Counted from the stretch's first letter, positions 1 through 9,353 are shown. The stretch is 64,000 nt of DNA from Cognatundibacterium curvum (GCF_014284235.1 NZ_JACOGD010000010.1:1-64000); one strand, 5' to 3'. Numbers and translations: made by a program. Notes: generated by a model from the sequence alone, not told the origin.

Positions 1-82
1 CCCATCCCGAACAGGACCGTGAAACGACTCTGCGCCAATGATAGTGCTGCAACCAGTGTGAAAGTAGGTTATCGTCAGGCTC
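1..82 (+). rRNA. rrf: 5S ribosomal RNA, 3' part
   Basis: The window opens inside a 5S rRNA. The conserved core around CCCGAACAGG and the 3' stretch ending ATCGTCAGGC at 71-80 are typical of betaproteobacterial 5S. That last decamer would pair with the missing 5' end. The 5' third of the gene lies outside the window. The exact 3' end is uncertain by a few bases. A strong terminator follows at once, so this is the end of an rRNA operon. Confidence 0.93.
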
Positions 83-88
83 CCTTTA

Positions 89-123
89 AAAACCCCTCGT
101 TACAGTAGTAACGGGGGGTTTTG
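89..123 (+). terminator. rRNA operon terminator
   Basis: A 13-bp stem runs from 91-103 to 108-120 with a 4-base loop and only one G-T pair. It is rich in G-C and ends in a short T run. It sits directly behind the 5S gene and closes the rRNA operon. Confidence 0.85.
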
Positions 124-191
124 CTTTAAGTGAAAGCCTAGGTTTTTGCAGCAAATTACGCGGTGTTAAGCGAAAAAATGCAGTAAAAGAC

Positions 192-221
192 TAGACAAGA
201 AGTGAAAATATGATGTATAAT
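192..221 (+). promoter_or_regulatory. Probable sigma-70 promoter of the tRNA unit
   Basis: TAGACA at 192-197 and a perfect TATAAT at 216-221 are separated by 18 bp. The -10 box is about 60 bp upstream of the tRNA-Val gene. A separate promoter fits with the terminator that ends the rRNA operon upstream. Confidence 0.6.
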
Positions 222-279
222 TTTGCTTCTGTTGACGTTGGTGACAAACGTTAAATAGTTTATCTGACTAAGCAAATAT

Positions 280-355
280 GGGTGCTTAGCTCAGTTGGTA
301 GAGCGGCGCCCTTACAAGGCGTAGGTCGGGAGTTCGAGCCTCTCAGCACCCACCA
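280..355 (+). tRNA. tRNA-Val (TAC)
   Basis: This is a 76-base cloverleaf with an encoded CCA end. The acceptor stem is GGGTGCT / AGCACCC, the T-loop contains GTTCGAG, and the anticodon TAC is at 313-315. It reads GTA and wobbling valine codons. It lies 38 bases before tRNA-Asp, probably on the same transcript. Confidence 0.97.
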
Positions 356-393
356 CAGATAAACGAAGAAAACAGAGCCAGTTTTAGGGTTTA

Positions 394-470
394 GGAGCGG
401 TAGTTCAGTTGGTTAGAATACCGGCCTGTCACGCCGGGGGTCGCGGGTTCGAGCCCCGTCCGCTCCGCCA
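394..470 (+). tRNA. tRNA-Asp (GTC)
   Basis: This is a 77-base tRNA with an encoded CCA end. The acceptor stem is GGAGCGG / CCGCTCC and the anticodon GTC is at 428-430. It is followed directly by a terminator, so it ends the Val-Asp tRNA unit. Confidence 0.97.
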
Positions 471-474
471 AGTT

Positions 475-505
475 AAAAAGCCAAGCGTAAAGCTTGGCTT
501 TTTGC
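475..505 (+). terminator. Terminator of the tRNA unit
   Basis: The stem GCCAAGC (480-486) / GCTTGGC (492-498) is flanked by A and T runs, so it could work in both directions. It lies just behind tRNA-Asp. Confidence 0.85.
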
Positions 506-969
506 TTTTCTGCTTCAGTATTTGCTGCGTTAAATACAGCATATCAATCTCAATCTTCGCAGTCACAATATCCGCATCAGCTATTCTTTGTGTAGCACAC
601 TGCCAGGTGTAAAGCGCTGTCCACGCTAGCCATCGTTACAGCCAGTGACAGCAAACAAAGCTATGGATGCGTATCGCATCAGCATTCAGTTGCGCCCGAC
701 GCTGCGATAGCGATCACTGCACGAACACCGCAAAGCATAGCCTAAACAGGCACAATGCACTGAAAACAGAGGGATAGACGCAGACACGAATAGCGCAGGG
801 TTCAGCTTGCTGTCAGCACGTTTAAATGAGGTGAAGAGGAGGGGATGCTGTCGTACACCAGGCGCTCATGCAGCGTGTACGGCCTGAGTTGTAAGCGATT
901 GGAGGATAGGGGGGAACTGAGTATCAATGCGGCGCAGCCAACGATGACTGCACCGCTGAGAGCCGTGTT
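506..969. other. Intergenic stretch with no gene seen
   Basis: About 460 bases lie between the tRNA terminator and the end of rdgC, which is on the opposite strand. I see no reading frame with a plausible start and protein character. Only weak short inverted repeats are present, for example around CGTACA / TGTACG near 850-880. Confidence 0.5.
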
Positions 970-1869
970 TTAACTGCTTTGTGCTTCACCATCCAGCGCA
1001 AATACCAGATCATCGATTAATGTCGCCAGTTCACCTGTCATGAGCGCGAAATCAGCATCAAATCGTTCTTCTTCATTCATGCCCTTATCCTTGTCATCAT
1101 CCAGTACATCCAATGGTTTGATGCGCTTGATGGTCAGAGTATCGGTTAGCACGAAACTGACGCGGTCATTCCAGGTCAGCGCAAGCTTGGTACAGAGTTT
1201 GCCGGCAGCGATATGCTTTTGTATATCATCCGGTTCCAGTGTGTGACGTACATAGCGCACGGTGGATTTATCTTCATTCGCACTCTTGAGTTCAGTGTCC
1301 TGATCGATGGTAAAGCCTTTAGGCGCCTCGTTACCGGCCAGCCAGCCTGTCATCGCGGCTTGTGGACTGGTTTTGACACGCAGGCTTTCCAGCGGAATCT
1401 TATCGCAGCATTTCAGCAGCAGCTTGATGACTTCATCGGCACGGGCCGGGCTCGATGCATCGATCACCAGCCAGCGGTTGACGGTATCGATCCAGACGTG
1501 GGTTAAACGCTTGACGCCGAAGGCACGCGGCAACAGCTCATCAGTCACACGCTCTTTCAAATCCTTCATGGCCTTACGGCCTGGTGCAAAGCCTTGTTGC
1601 TCTTCAAGCTCCAGCGCACGCGCCTTGGTCACCTGATTAATCACACTGGAAGGCAGCAGCTTCTTTTCTGTCGCCAGCGAGATCAGGAACTGTTGATTGA
1701 CGCTGTGTACCAGCAATTCATTATTACGTGGCGAGGCCCAGCCCTGGCTCTGCATTTCATTGGACGCACATTGCGAAAAAGAAATTCTGGCGAGTTGCGT
1801 GTTGAGCTCGTCGGCGCTGATGTTCCAGGGCGCATTCAGACGAAATACCTGTAAGTTCTTAAACCACAT
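970..1869 (-). CDS. rdgC: Recombination-associated protein RdgC
   Basis: RdgC is a nucleoid-associated DNA-binding protein. It forms a ring around double-stranded DNA and limits RecA-promoted strand exchange. The 299-residue product has the usual family length and the hallmark N-terminus [11 protein letters not shown]. The ATG at 1869 is chosen because RdgC proteins start with this motif; an in-frame TTG 15 bases upstream adds residues that do not fit the family. The whole length matches the family, including the lysine- and arginine-rich middle. It stands alone, facing the tRNA unit, with a divergent membrane-protein gene upstream. Function is assigned from family recognition, and nothing unusual is seen. 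Confidence 0.95.
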   Translation of the reverse strand: MWFKNLQVFRLNAPWNISADELNTQLARISFSQCASNEMQSQGWASPRNNELLVHSVNQQFLISLATEKKLLPSSVINQVTKARALELEEQQGFAPGRKAMKDLKERVTDELLPRAFGVKRLTHVWIDTVNRWLVIDASSPARADEVIKLLLKCCDKIPLESLRVKTSPQAAMTGWLAGNEAPKGFTIDQDTELKSANEDKSTVRYVRHTLEPDDIQKHIAAGKLCTKLALTWNDRVSFVLTDTLTIKRIKPLDVLDDDKDKGMNEEERFDADFALMTGELATLIDDLVFALDGEAQSS

Positions 1870-2051
1870 AGCTGATCCAAACAATGAAAAGCTGACATTC
1901 TACACGTGCGGCGGCGGCAACTGACGCCATCAGGACTGCGCTTTGCGACTCTAACCGTGACTCCGTCGCATTTTGCTCGTACTGTGCTTGCAGCGCAGCC
2001 ATACTGACTCCATCGCAATCAGTCATCACCAATACCAACAAGGAGATCATC

Positions 2052-2573
2052 ATGCTGCAGCAAATTCTGAGTCATACACCAGTCTGGGTCTGGGTCATTC
2101 TGGCAACTTTATTGTATTTTGGTACCCTGGCAAGCCGTGACCGTATGCAAAACCTGCGCAGTGTGACCATATTGCCTGTGATGATGGCTTGCTTGTCTAT
2201 CCAGGGGCAGTTGCAGCAATTCGGCTGGAACGCACTGGCTTTGCTGAGCTGGGCCGGTGCAGTCTGGCTGGGCGCCCAAATAGCCATGCGTATGGCCAAT
2301 GCACACAGCCTGCGGGTTGAGTCCGCCAGCCATATCTGGGTACGTGGCAGCTGGCTGCCGCTGACCTTGATGATGCTGATTTTTGTGGGTAAATACGTGC
2401 AGGGTATAGCCTTTGCGATGCAGCCAGCATTAGGTACGGACACTGGCGCGATTCTGGTTTGCAGTATCGCTTTCGGGCTGGTGAATGGCATTCTCTTGAG
2501 TAAATTATTACGTGTACGCCAATTACTGAAGAATGCACCATCAGCCGCTGCGCTGCAAACCGCATCCGTCTGA
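2052..2573 (+). CDS. Small integral membrane protein of unknown function
   Basis: The 173-residue protein is strongly hydrophobic, with about four membrane segments (residues 8-25, 40-50 with 58-75, 95-115 and 130-150) and a short polar tail. The sequence AAGGAG precedes the ATG at good spacing. It may belong to the DUF6622-type family seen in related betaproteobacteria, but I cannot confirm that. No catalytic motif is visible. It lies 91 bases before argS in the same direction and could share its transcript. No function is proposed. Confidence 0.8.
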   Translation: MLQQILSHTPVWVWVILATLLYFGTLASRDRMQNLRSVTILPVMMACLSIQGQLQQFGWNALALLSWAGAVWLGAQIAMRMANAHSLRVESASHIWVRGSWLPLTLMMLIFVGKYVQGIAFAMQPALGTDTGAILVCSIAFGLVNGILLSKLLRVRQLLKNAPSAAALQTASV

Positions 2574-2664
2574 ATTTCCAAACGGACATGGCGCGGGGGA
2601 GACAGTATAATGTTTGCTGTTCTCATTCCATTTCATTGCCAATAAGCAAAGAATATCCTGTGCC

Positions 2665-4377
2665 ATGTTAGCTCAACAAAAACAAGACTTACTGAATCTT
2701 TTGCAAACCGCTGTTGCTCCTGTGCTGGAAGGCAGTGATCTGCAACCTGCCATCCTGCTGGAGCGTCCACGCGATCCTTCACACGGTGATGCCGCTTGTA
2801 ATATCGCCATGCAGATCGCTAAGCCTTTGCGCAAAAATCCACGTGAGCTGGCCACCCAGATCGTTGCCAACATCGAAGCACAACAACATCCTCTGATTGC
2901 AGCAGTCGAAATCGCCGGACCTGGCTTCATCAATATTCGTCTGGCGACAGCAGCCAAGCAATCGGTAGTACGTACCGTGTTGCAGCAGTCAGCCGCATTT
3001 GGTCAAAGTACACGCGGTGCCGGTAAAAAAGTGGTGGTGGAATTTGTGTCCGCTAACCCGACCGGACCTCTGCATGTAGGCCATGGACGTCAGGGCGCAC
3101 TGGGTGATGCGCTGGCCGCATTGCTGCATGTACAGGGTTTCGACGTGACGCGCGAATTCTATTACAACGATGCCGGCGTACAGATCGGTAATCTGGCCTT
3201 GTCGGTACAGGCGCGTGCCAAAGGCTTTGCGCCTGGCGATGCGAACTGGCCAGAGTCTGCTTACAACGGTGATTACATCGCCGAAATCGCACGCGATTTC
3301 CTGGACAAGAAAACCGTCGCAGCCAGCGATGGCGTACCAGCCACCGCCAGCGGCGATGCAGATGACATCGATTCTATCCGTCAGTTTGCGGTGGCGTATT
3401 TACGCCGTGAACAGGATACGGATTTGCAGGCTTTTGGCGTGAAGTTTGATAACTATTATCTCGAATCTTCTTTGTACAGCGACGGTAAAGTTGAAGCCGC
3501 AGTGCAGGCCTTGATCGCTGCTGGCAAAACCTATGAACAGGATGGCGCGCTGTGGCTGAAAACCACGGAATACGGCGATGACAAAGACCGTGTGATGAAA
3601 AAATCGGACGGCACCTACACCTATTTTGTGCCTGACGTTGCCTATCACGTCACCAAGTGGGAACGTGGTTATCGCCAGGCCATCAATATTCAGGGCAGCG
3701 ATCACCACGGCACCATCGCACGGGTGCGCGCAGGTTTGCAGGCACTGAACGTCGGTATTCCTCAGGGCTTCCCGGATTATGTGCTGCATAAAATGGTGAC
3801 GGTCATGAAGGACGGTGCCGAAGTTAAAATTTCCAAGCGCGCGGGTTCCTACGTGACTGTACGCGATCTGATCGAATGGTCGGGTAACGGTGACGAAGTG
3901 CGTGGCCGTGATGCGGTGCGTTTCTTCCTGATCTCACGTAAGGCAGATACAGAATTTGTGTTTGACGTAGACGTGGCACTGGCTCAGTCTGACGAAAATC
4001 CGGTTTACTACGTGCAGTATGCCCATGCACGTATCTGCTCGGTACTGGCGCAATATGCGACTGATGAAGCAGCGTTCGCGCCGCTGGCACACGTCGATCT
4101 GTCGCCGCTGACTGCGCCACGCGAAGCCAGCCTGCTGGCTAAGCTGGCAGAATATCCGGAAATGCTGGAAAAAGCCTTAGACGAACTTGGCCCACATCAG
4201 GTCGCTTTCTACCTGCGTGATCTGGCCGGTGAGCTGCACAGCTATTACAACGCAGAGCGCGTGCTGGTTGACGACGAAGCGACTAAGCTGGCACGTCTGG
4301 CGCTGATGCTGGCTACCCGTCAGGTCATCCGCAATGGCCTGAGCCTGATCGGTGTATCCGCACCCAACAAGATGTAA
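2665..4377 (+). CDS. argS: Arginyl-tRNA synthetase
   Basis: This class I aminoacyl-tRNA synthetase charges tRNA-Arg with arginine in the cytoplasm. The 570-residue product has the expected order: an N-terminal tRNA-binding domain; the HIGH-type motif ([11 protein letters not shown], near residue 132); the Rossmann catalytic core; and the C-terminal DALR anticodon-binding domain. The sequence KMSK appears in the changed form KISKRAG, as is common in ArgRS. The ATG at 2665 (MLAQQKQD) is preferred over an in-frame start 51 bases upstream because family members start at this point. It is followed by a strong hairpin and then the SPOR-domain gene. Confidence 0.97.
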   Translation: MLAQQKQDLLNLLQTAVAPVLEGSDLQPAILLERPRDPSHGDAACNIAMQIAKPLRKNPRELATQIVANIEAQQHPLIAAVEIAGPGFINIRLATAAKQSVVRTVLQQSAAFGQSTRGAGKKVVVEFVSANPTGPLHVGHGRQGALGDALAALLHVQGFDVTREFYYNDAGVQIGNLALSVQARAKGFAPGDANWPESAYNGDYIAEIARDFLDKKTVAASDGVPATASGDADDIDSIRQFAVAYLRREQDTDLQAFGVKFDNYYLESSLYSDGKVEAAVQALIAAGKTYEQDGALWLKTTEYGDDKDRVMKKSDGTYTYFVPDVAYHVTKWERGYRQAINIQGSDHHGTIARVRAGLQALNVGIPQGFPDYVLHKMVTVMKDGAEVKISKRAGSYVTVRDLIEWSGNGDEVRGRDAVRFFLISRKADTEFVFDVDVALAQSDENPVYYVQYAHARICSVLAQYATDEAAFAPLAHVDLSPLTAPREASLLAKLAEYPEMLEKALDELGPHQVAFYLRDLAGELHSYYNAERVLVDDEATKLARLALMLATRQVIRNGLSLIGVSAPNKM

Positions 4378-4389
4378 ATAATACGCAAA

Positions 4390-4430
4390 ACTGGCTGCCA
4401 GCCCAGACAGGACGCGGGCTGGCAGCCAGT
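4390..4430. repeat. Perfect 15-bp inverted repeat behind argS
   Basis: The arms at 4390-4404 and 4416-4430 are perfectly complementary and G-C rich, with an 11-base loop. There is no T run on the plus-strand 3' side. Read on the minus strand, the hairpin is followed by TTTT. It lies 12 bases behind the argS stop and 44 bases before the next start. It may be an RNA processing or stability hairpin, or a terminator for antisense transcripts. Confidence 0.6.
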
Positions 4431-4474
4431 GACAGCATATGAACATTTCTGGCAACATCAATTTCCGGAGACGC

Positions 4475-5116
4475 ATGAAAGCACATTTCACAACTTTGGC
4501 CCGTCAGCGCGGTAACACGCTCACAGGCATCATCATAGGTCTGGTGATCGGTCTGGGTATTGCCGTGGCCGTCGCGCTGCTGATTACCAAGTCATCCACC
4601 CCATTTACCAATAAGGGTGGTAAGGACAAGCCGGACCAGCCGCTGACCCAGCTACAAGATCCGAATAAGCCGCTGTATGGCAATAAGGACGCGGTCAAAG
4701 AAGCCAATAAAGATGTGCTGAAAGACGCACCGAAAGCGGCAGCGGAGCAGAATACCGTGGCTGTCAAACCGGCAGACAGCAAGATAGAAGTCAAACCGGC
4801 CGCTGAAAAACCAGCGACTGCAGACAAGCCTGCAGAGAAACCGGCCGAAGTGGTCAAGATTGATCCGGCGGTGGAGGATAAATACACTTATTACTTGCAG
4901 ACGGGTGCCTTCCGCGAAGTGAATGATGCGGAAAGCGCGCGTGCCAAGCTGGCCCTGATCGGCTTTGAAGCGAAAATCAGCGAGAAAAATTCTGATACCG
5001 GTACCATGTATCGGGTCAGGGTGGGTCCGTATCCAAATGCAGAAACAATGAACCGTAACCGCGCTAAGTTGTCAGAGAATGGCGTCGATGTCGCGATCGT
5101 AAAAACCCTCAAGTAA
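4475..5116 (+). CDS. SPOR-domain membrane protein
   Basis: SPOR domains bind denuded glycan strands of peptidoglycan and recruit proteins to the division septum (FtsN and DedD types). The 213-residue product has a short cytoplasmic N-terminus and one membrane helix (residues 16-36, GIIIGLVIGLGIAVAVALL). A long lysine-, alanine- and proline-rich periplasmic linker follows, then a C-terminal SPOR domain of about 75 residues (YYLQTGAFR to the end). The ATG at 4475 is chosen because CCGGAGA lies just upstream; another ATG at 4439 lacks this. It sits between argS and dsbA, an order I associate with Oxalobacteraceae. It is probably a cell-division protein. Confidence 0.9.
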   Translation: MKAHFTTLARQRGNTLTGIIIGLVIGLGIAVAVALLITKSSTPFTNKGGKDKPDQPLTQLQDPNKPLYGNKDAVKEANKDVLKDAPKAAAEQNTVAVKPADSKIEVKPAAEKPATADKPAEKPAEVVKIDPAVEDKYTYYLQTGAFREVNDAESARAKLALIGFEAKISEKNSDTGTMYRVRVGPYPNAETMNRNRAKLSENGVDVAIVKTLK

Positions 5117-5196
5117 GATCGTCCTGATTGCCGGGTCTGCGTCAGAAAACCTGTCATGGCGGATGATGGATTTCAATGATTAAGTAAAGGAAGCGT

Positions 5197-5946
5197 ATGC
5201 GAGTTTTGCAACAACTGTTTCGTGGTGTCGTGATTGCCAGTCTGAGCATGGCAGCGGGTCTGGCACTGGCTACTCCGGCAGCGCCCGAAGCGGGCAAGGA
5301 ATACCGGGTACTGACCAAAGCTCAGCCAGTCGAAGCAGGTAAGAAAATCGAAATCACCGAATTCTTTGGTTATTTTTGCCCACACTGTAATGCACTCGAA
5401 CCGCTGATCGCCGAATGGGTCAAAAAGCATAGTGATCAGATTGTGTTCAAACGTGTGCATGTGAATTTCCACAGCCTGGTCACGCAACAGAAATTATTCC
5501 TGACGCTGGATACCATGGGCAAGCTGGAGTCGCATCATATCAAGGCCTTTAATGCCTATCATGTGGACCGTAACCGCTTGCAGACTGATGCGGACGTCAT
5601 GAATTTTGTGGCCAAATCCGGCCTGGATAAACAAAAATTCAGTGAAATTTATAACTCTGCTTTCAGCATGCAAAGCAAGGTCGCTCGTTTGAATCAGACT
5701 CAGGAAGCATATCAGGTAGACAGCGTACCGATGATCGCCATTGACGGACGTTATGTGACTTCTCCATCGCAGGCAGTGTCCGGTGTGGGTCGTGTGACTG
5801 AAGACATGCAAAACCGCGCTGCGTTGCAAGTGTTGGATTTCCTGTTGGCGAAAGCACAGAAAGAAAAAGGTATCAGCCCGGCTGCTAGCAGCGCTCCTGC
5901 AGCAACACCGGCAGCCGCTGCACAGACACCCGCTAAGAAGAAGTAA
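5197..5946 (+). CDS. dsbA: Thiol:disulfide interchange protein DsbA
   Basis: DsbA oxidises cysteine pairs in proteins entering the periplasm and is re-oxidised by DsbB. The 249-residue precursor has a Sec signal peptide (cleavage near ALA-TP, residue 26) and a thioredoxin fold. The active site CPHC is at residues 61-64, and the cis-proline loop VPMIAI is near 172. The C-terminus is an alanine- and proline-rich tail ending in lysines, which is longer than in the E. coli enzyme. AAAGGA precedes the ATG. A terminator follows directly. Many of the exported hydrolases in this window could be its substrates, which is inference. Confidence 0.95.
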   Translation: MRVLQQLFRGVVIASLSMAAGLALATPAAPEAGKEYRVLTKAQPVEAGKKIEITEFFGYFCPHCNALEPLIAEWVKKHSDQIVFKRVHVNFHSLVTQQKLFLTLDTMGKLESHHIKAFNAYHVDRNRLQTDADVMNFVAKSGLDKQKFSEIYNSAFSMQSKVARLNQTQEAYQVDSVPMIAIDGRYVTSPSQAVSGVGRVTEDMQNRAALQVLDFLLAKAQKEKGISPAASSAPAATPAAAAQTPAKKK

Positions 5947-5990
5947 GCTAAGCGTTTTCAGAAGCCAGCCAGTCTTCGTATGCAACAAGA

Positions 5991-6024
5991 AAGCCCGCAC
6001 CAGCCTTGCTGTTGCGGGTTTTTT
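5991..6024 (+). terminator. dsbA terminator
   Basis: CCCGCA at 5994-5999 pairs with TGCGGG at 6013-6018, and a six-T run follows. It lies 47 bases behind the dsbA stop. Confidence 0.8.
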
Positions 6025-6031
6025 CTTGTGC

Positions 6032-6070
6032 CAAACGGATAGGCTTGCGATGTCGGCTGCTATCCGTTTG
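6032..6070. repeat. 11-bp inverted repeat between convergent genes
   Basis: CAAACGGATAG (6032-6042) and CTATCCGTTTG (6060-6070) form a perfect stem with a 17-base loop. It lies between the dsbA terminator and the end of the minus-strand AhpD-like gene. No T run follows on either strand. It may help to end the minus-strand transcript. Confidence 0.5.
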
Positions 6071-6081
6071 ACCTCAGCCTG

Positions 6082-6624
6082 TCAGACCGGATTCAATGCA
6101 ACCGCCGGGAAATCCAGAGGTACATCGAGTGCGATATTGACGTAGTTAGTGAAAATATTCAGCGCGACATGAGCCAGAATTTCGACGATATGTTCGTCTT
6201 CAAATCCTGCACTGCGTAACTGTACAAAATCCTGCTCATTCACCTGAGCGCGCTGTTTCACCACTTTTAAGGCAAATGTCAGTGCTGCTGCGGTTTTTGG
6301 ATCTGTTGACTGCCCAGCTTGTGCCGCTGCCATTTCAGCTTCACTGAGACCGGCATTTTTACCTAGTAGAGTATGCGCTGCCAGGCAGTATTCGCAGGCA
6401 TTACTCTGCGCGATGGCAACCGCAATTTGCTCTCCCAGCTGAGCTCCGAGCACTCCCTTACCCAATGCACCAAACGCAGCCCACATGCTGCTCAGCGCTG
6501 CCGGTGAATTAGCGACTGCACGGAACATATTGGGGGTGCTGCCAAAGGTTTGTTGTATCGGAGCCAGCAGTGCCTGACGTTGTGCAGTGGTGGTGGCGGA
6601 TTGAATCAAAGCGACGTGGGACAT
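6082..6624 (-). CDS. Carboxymuconolactone decarboxylase family protein, AhpD-like
   Basis: This 180-residue protein belongs to the AhpD-like alkylhydroperoxidase group. The redox motif is complete: C77-E-Y-C80 followed by H84, giving the CxxCxxxH pattern that serves peroxide reduction. Helical segments on both sides fit the all-alpha fold. It is cytoplasmic, with no signal peptide. AAAGGAA precedes the ATG. It is divergent from the AraC-type regulator at 6764, with 139 bases between the two starts. That regulator probably controls it, and the inducer is unknown. Confidence 0.9.
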   Translation of the reverse strand: MSHVALIQSATTTAQRQALLAPIQQTFGSTPNMFRAVANSPAALSSMWAAFGALGKGVLGAQLGEQIAVAIAQSNACEYCLAAHTLLGKNAGLSEAEMAAAQAGQSTDPKTAAALTFALKVVKQRAQVNEQDFVQLRSAGFEDEHIVEILAHVALNIFTNYVNIALDVPLDFPAVALNPV

Positions 6625-6763
6625 GATATGTTCCTTTGCAATTAAAGTTAAAGAAAATCAGTGAGTTCAATGAAGCAGTGCATTCAGCACAGTTCACAGT
6701 GTGCGCGTTTGATGTGTATGATTGGTATCTTTACGTCTCAGATAAGTATCTAATCATCCAGAT

Positions 6764-7642
6764 ATGGCGAAACAAACTTTACCGGCACTAGACCGTCTGT
6801 CGTCCTTACTGGAACATTTTCCAGTCACGGCGAACCTGTATTTTTCAGGTGCGCTATGTGGTGTGACGCAGTTTGATGCGCAAGCGGGACGCGGATTTTT
6901 TCATGTGTTGCGCAAGGGGGAAATGCGGCTCACGCATCATGCCGGCGCCGGGGTATCGCGCAGCTTAGACATCAGTGAGCCCAGCTTAATTTTCTATCCG
7001 CAGGCCCTGGCGCATCAGTTTCACAATGCACCGGTGGATGGTGCGGATTTCACCTGCGCCTCGGTGTACTTTGCAGGTGGTGCCTCGCATCCGTTGGTCA
7101 GGGCTTTGCCACCGCTGATCGTATTGCCACTGGCGGCTGTGCCTGGTCTCAAAGCCGTGCTCGATGTGTTGTTTCAGGAAGTCGATCAGGTGCGCTGCGG
7201 GCAGCGTCTGATTGCTGACCGTTTGTTTGTTGTGGTATTGCTGCAGCTATTGCGCAGCTTGCTGGATCAGGCCTCAGAACAGGGTATTTCTGCCGGATTG
7301 ATTTCCGGCCTGGCTGATCCGCAACTGTCACAGGCAATCACCGCGATGCATGACAGTCCGCAATTAGCCTGGACGCTGGAGCAGTTAGCCCATAAAGCAG
7401 CCATGTCACGCAGTGCGTTTGCGAGTCGCTTTAAAAAAGTAATGGGGGTGGCACCGGCCGCCTATCTGACTGAATGGCGTATCGCGGTTGCCAAAAAACA
7501 GTTACTACAAGGACAGGCGGTAAAAGTCATCGCACCCGCACTCGGCTACACCAACGCATCGGCACTGAGCCGGGTGTTTACGCAGCAGACAGGCTTGTCG
7601 CCACGGGCCTGGCTGGCAGCGATTACACCTGCGCAGGGATGA
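6764..7642 (+). CDS. AraC-family transcriptional regulator
   Basis: The 292-residue protein has an N-terminal cupin-type sensing domain (about residues 15-170, with short histidine stretches such as THHAG and AHQFHN). The C-terminal part (about 185-290) is an AraC/XylS DNA-binding domain with two helix-turn-helix units, including SRSAFASRFKKVMG and ALGYTNASALSRVF. It probably binds the divergent 139-base gap and controls the AhpD-like gene, as divergent AraC pairs often do. The effector is not known. It is monocistronic as far as can be seen. Confidence 0.92.
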   Translation: MAKQTLPALDRLSSLLEHFPVTANLYFSGALCGVTQFDAQAGRGFFHVLRKGEMRLTHHAGAGVSRSLDISEPSLIFYPQALAHQFHNAPVDGADFTCASVYFAGGASHPLVRALPPLIVLPLAAVPGLKAVLDVLFQEVDQVRCGQRLIADRLFVVVLLQLLRSLLDQASEQGISAGLISGLADPQLSQAITAMHDSPQLAWTLEQLAHKAAMSRSAFASRFKKVMGVAPAAYLTEWRIAVAKKQLLQGQAVKVIAPALGYTNASALSRVFTQQTGLSPRAWLAAITPAQG

Positions 7643-7749
7643 GGTGTGGTGCATTGCACCGTGTATGATTTTTCTGTGTCTGGACTGGTCAGCAAGCTAA
7701 AAGCTGACGTATATTCCAGCCTCAGCTTTGTTCGCAGATTGGAATCCAG

Positions 7750-8544
7750 ATGATGAATGTGTTTATTACCGGTGCCTCGTCCGGTCTCGGTGCGGCGATG
7801 GCGCGTCGCTATGCGCAGCAAGGCGCGCGGGTGGCGCTGGTCGCGCGCCGCCAGGCTCAGCTGGAACAGTTAAGGCAGTCGTTGCCACATCCTGAGCGTC
7901 ATTGTGTTTATGCGCTGGATGTGACCGATCATGCCGCCTTACGGCTGGCCGCACAGGACTTCATCGCGGAGGCCGGAGCGGTGCAGGTGGTGATTGCGAA
8001 TGCAGGTGTATCGATGGGCACACTGAGCGCGCATCAGGAAGACTATGCCGTGTTTGAGCGTATCGTACAGACCAACCTGATGGCGACCGTGGCGACCTTC
8101 AGTGCGTTTATTCCCCATATGCAGCGTATCGCGGGACAGCAAGCTTGTCGTCTGGTTGGCATAGGCAGTGTGGCTGGCATTCGTGGCTTACCCGGTGCCG
8201 AAGCCTACAGTGCCTCAAAGGCTGCCGTGATCAGTTATTGTGAATCGTTGCGGGTAGAGCTGGCACGTGATGGCATACGCGTGGTGACTATCGCGCCCGG
8301 CTATATCGACACACCGATGACGCAGGTGAATACTTTCCCCATGCCCTTCCTGATGCCCGCTGAACGCTTTGCCGCGCAGGCCGTCAAGACCATCGCTGCT
8401 GGCCGTTCCTATCGCGTGATTCCATGGCAGATGGGGATAGTTGCGAAGCTGCTGCGGTTGCTGCCAAATCCGCTGTATGACTTTATTTTTTCGCGCACAC
8501 CGCAAAAGCCAAGGCAGCCCGCGCCGCAGGAGCCCAGCACATGA
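7750..8544 (+). CDS. Short-chain dehydrogenase/reductase (SDR)
   Basis: This is a classical SDR of 264 residues. The NAD(P)-binding motif TGASSGLG starts at residue 7. NAG is at 84-86, and the catalytic set is S140, Y153 and K157 (YSASK). It should catalyse an NAD(P)-dependent alcohol/ketone interconversion; the substrate cannot be told. The C-terminus carries a proline-rich tail. There are two in-frame ATGs at 7750 and 7753. Its stop overlaps the start of the following BtuF-like gene (ATGA at 8541-8544), so the two are translationally coupled. Confidence 0.92.
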   Translation: MMNVFITGASSGLGAAMARRYAQQGARVALVARRQAQLEQLRQSLPHPERHCVYALDVTDHAALRLAAQDFIAEAGAVQVVIANAGVSMGTLSAHQEDYAVFERIVQTNLMATVATFSAFIPHMQRIAGQQACRLVGIGSVAGIRGLPGAEAYSASKAAVISYCESLRVELARDGIRVVTIAPGYIDTPMTQVNTFPMPFLMPAERFAAQAVKTIAAGRSYRVIPWQMGIVAKLLRLLPNPLYDFIFSRTPQKPRQPAPQEPST

Positions 8545-9338
8545 GTCAGTTCTTTACCGACGCTATCGGGCAGCAGCATCCTGTGTATCATCCGGAACAG
8601 GCACGCATCGTGAGTCTGGTTCCCTCACTGACGGAATTGCTGATAGACCTGGGTTTGCAGCAGGCACTGACAGGCCGTACCGGATTTTGTATACATCCGG
8701 CTGACCAGGTTGCCGCGATTCCTAAAGTTGGTGGTACCAAGGATGTGAATATCGCCAAAATCCGTACACTCGCGCCTACCCACCTGTTCGTCAATATCGA
8801 CGAAAACACGAAACCAGTGGTGGACGAACTCGCGACTTTCGTGCCGCATGTGGTGGTCACGCATCCGTTGACGGTGGACGATAATCCAGCTTTATTCCGG
8901 CTGGCTGGCGGCTTGTTTGGGCATAGTGCGCAAGCCGAAGCCCTGTGTGCACAGTTCGAGGCGGCGCGGCAAGCGCTGGCTGCCTGTGCATCATGCAGCA
9001 GACCACAGCGCGTGCTGTATTGCATCTGGCAAGATCCGTGGATGACGGTGTCGGCCCAGACCTATATTGCCGATATGTGTCGCCAGATCGGTTGGCAGCA
9101 AGTGGAGATTGCTGACAGCGATCAGCGCTATCCAGGTTTCAAATGGTCTTCAAACTTGTGCGCTGAAATTGATCTGATCCTGTTGTCGAGTGAGCCCTAT
9201 CGTTTTACTCAGCAGCATGCAGATGCGCTGGAACGCCAGACTGGCCTCCCGGTTGAATTGGTCGATGGCGAAATGTTTTCCTGGTACGGTAGTCGCAGTA
9301 TTTCTGGATTGAAATATTTAACATCTTTTTGTCGTTAA
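8541..9338 (+). CDS. BtuF-like cobalamin/metal-chelate binding protein without signal peptide
   Basis: The 265-residue protein has the helical-backbone metal-receptor fold of BtuF and FhuD-type binding proteins. It has RIVSLVPSLTELLIDLGL near the start, the GGTKDVNIAKI segment near residue 70, and a second lobe from about 150. Such proteins normally work in the periplasm for ABC import of vitamin B12 or ferric chelates. No signal peptide is seen here: the start is fixed by the 4-base overlap with the SDR gene, and the N-terminus is polar. No permease or ATPase gene is next to it. It may act in the cytoplasm, or be exported by a route I cannot see. A TonB-dependent receptor follows after 237 bases. 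Confidence 0.85.
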   Translation: MSQFFTDAIGQQHPVYHPEQARIVSLVPSLTELLIDLGLQQALTGRTGFCIHPADQVAAIPKVGGTKDVNIAKIRTLAPTHLFVNIDENTKPVVDELATFVPHVVVTHPLTVDDNPALFRLAGGLFGHSAQAEALCAQFEAARQALAACASCSRPQRVLYCIWQDPWMTVSAQTYIADMCRQIGWQQVEIADSDQRYPGFKWSSNLCAEIDLILLSSEPYRFTQQHADALERQTGLPVELVDGEMFSWYGSRSISGLKYLTSFCR

Positions 9339-9353
9339 AAATGAAAAAAAATA

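Noticed and set aside
280-470. tRNA genes considered as an integration site for a genomic island
   Set aside because: I saw no integrase and no repeated tRNA 3' end downstream, and the following genes are ordinary chromosomal genes.
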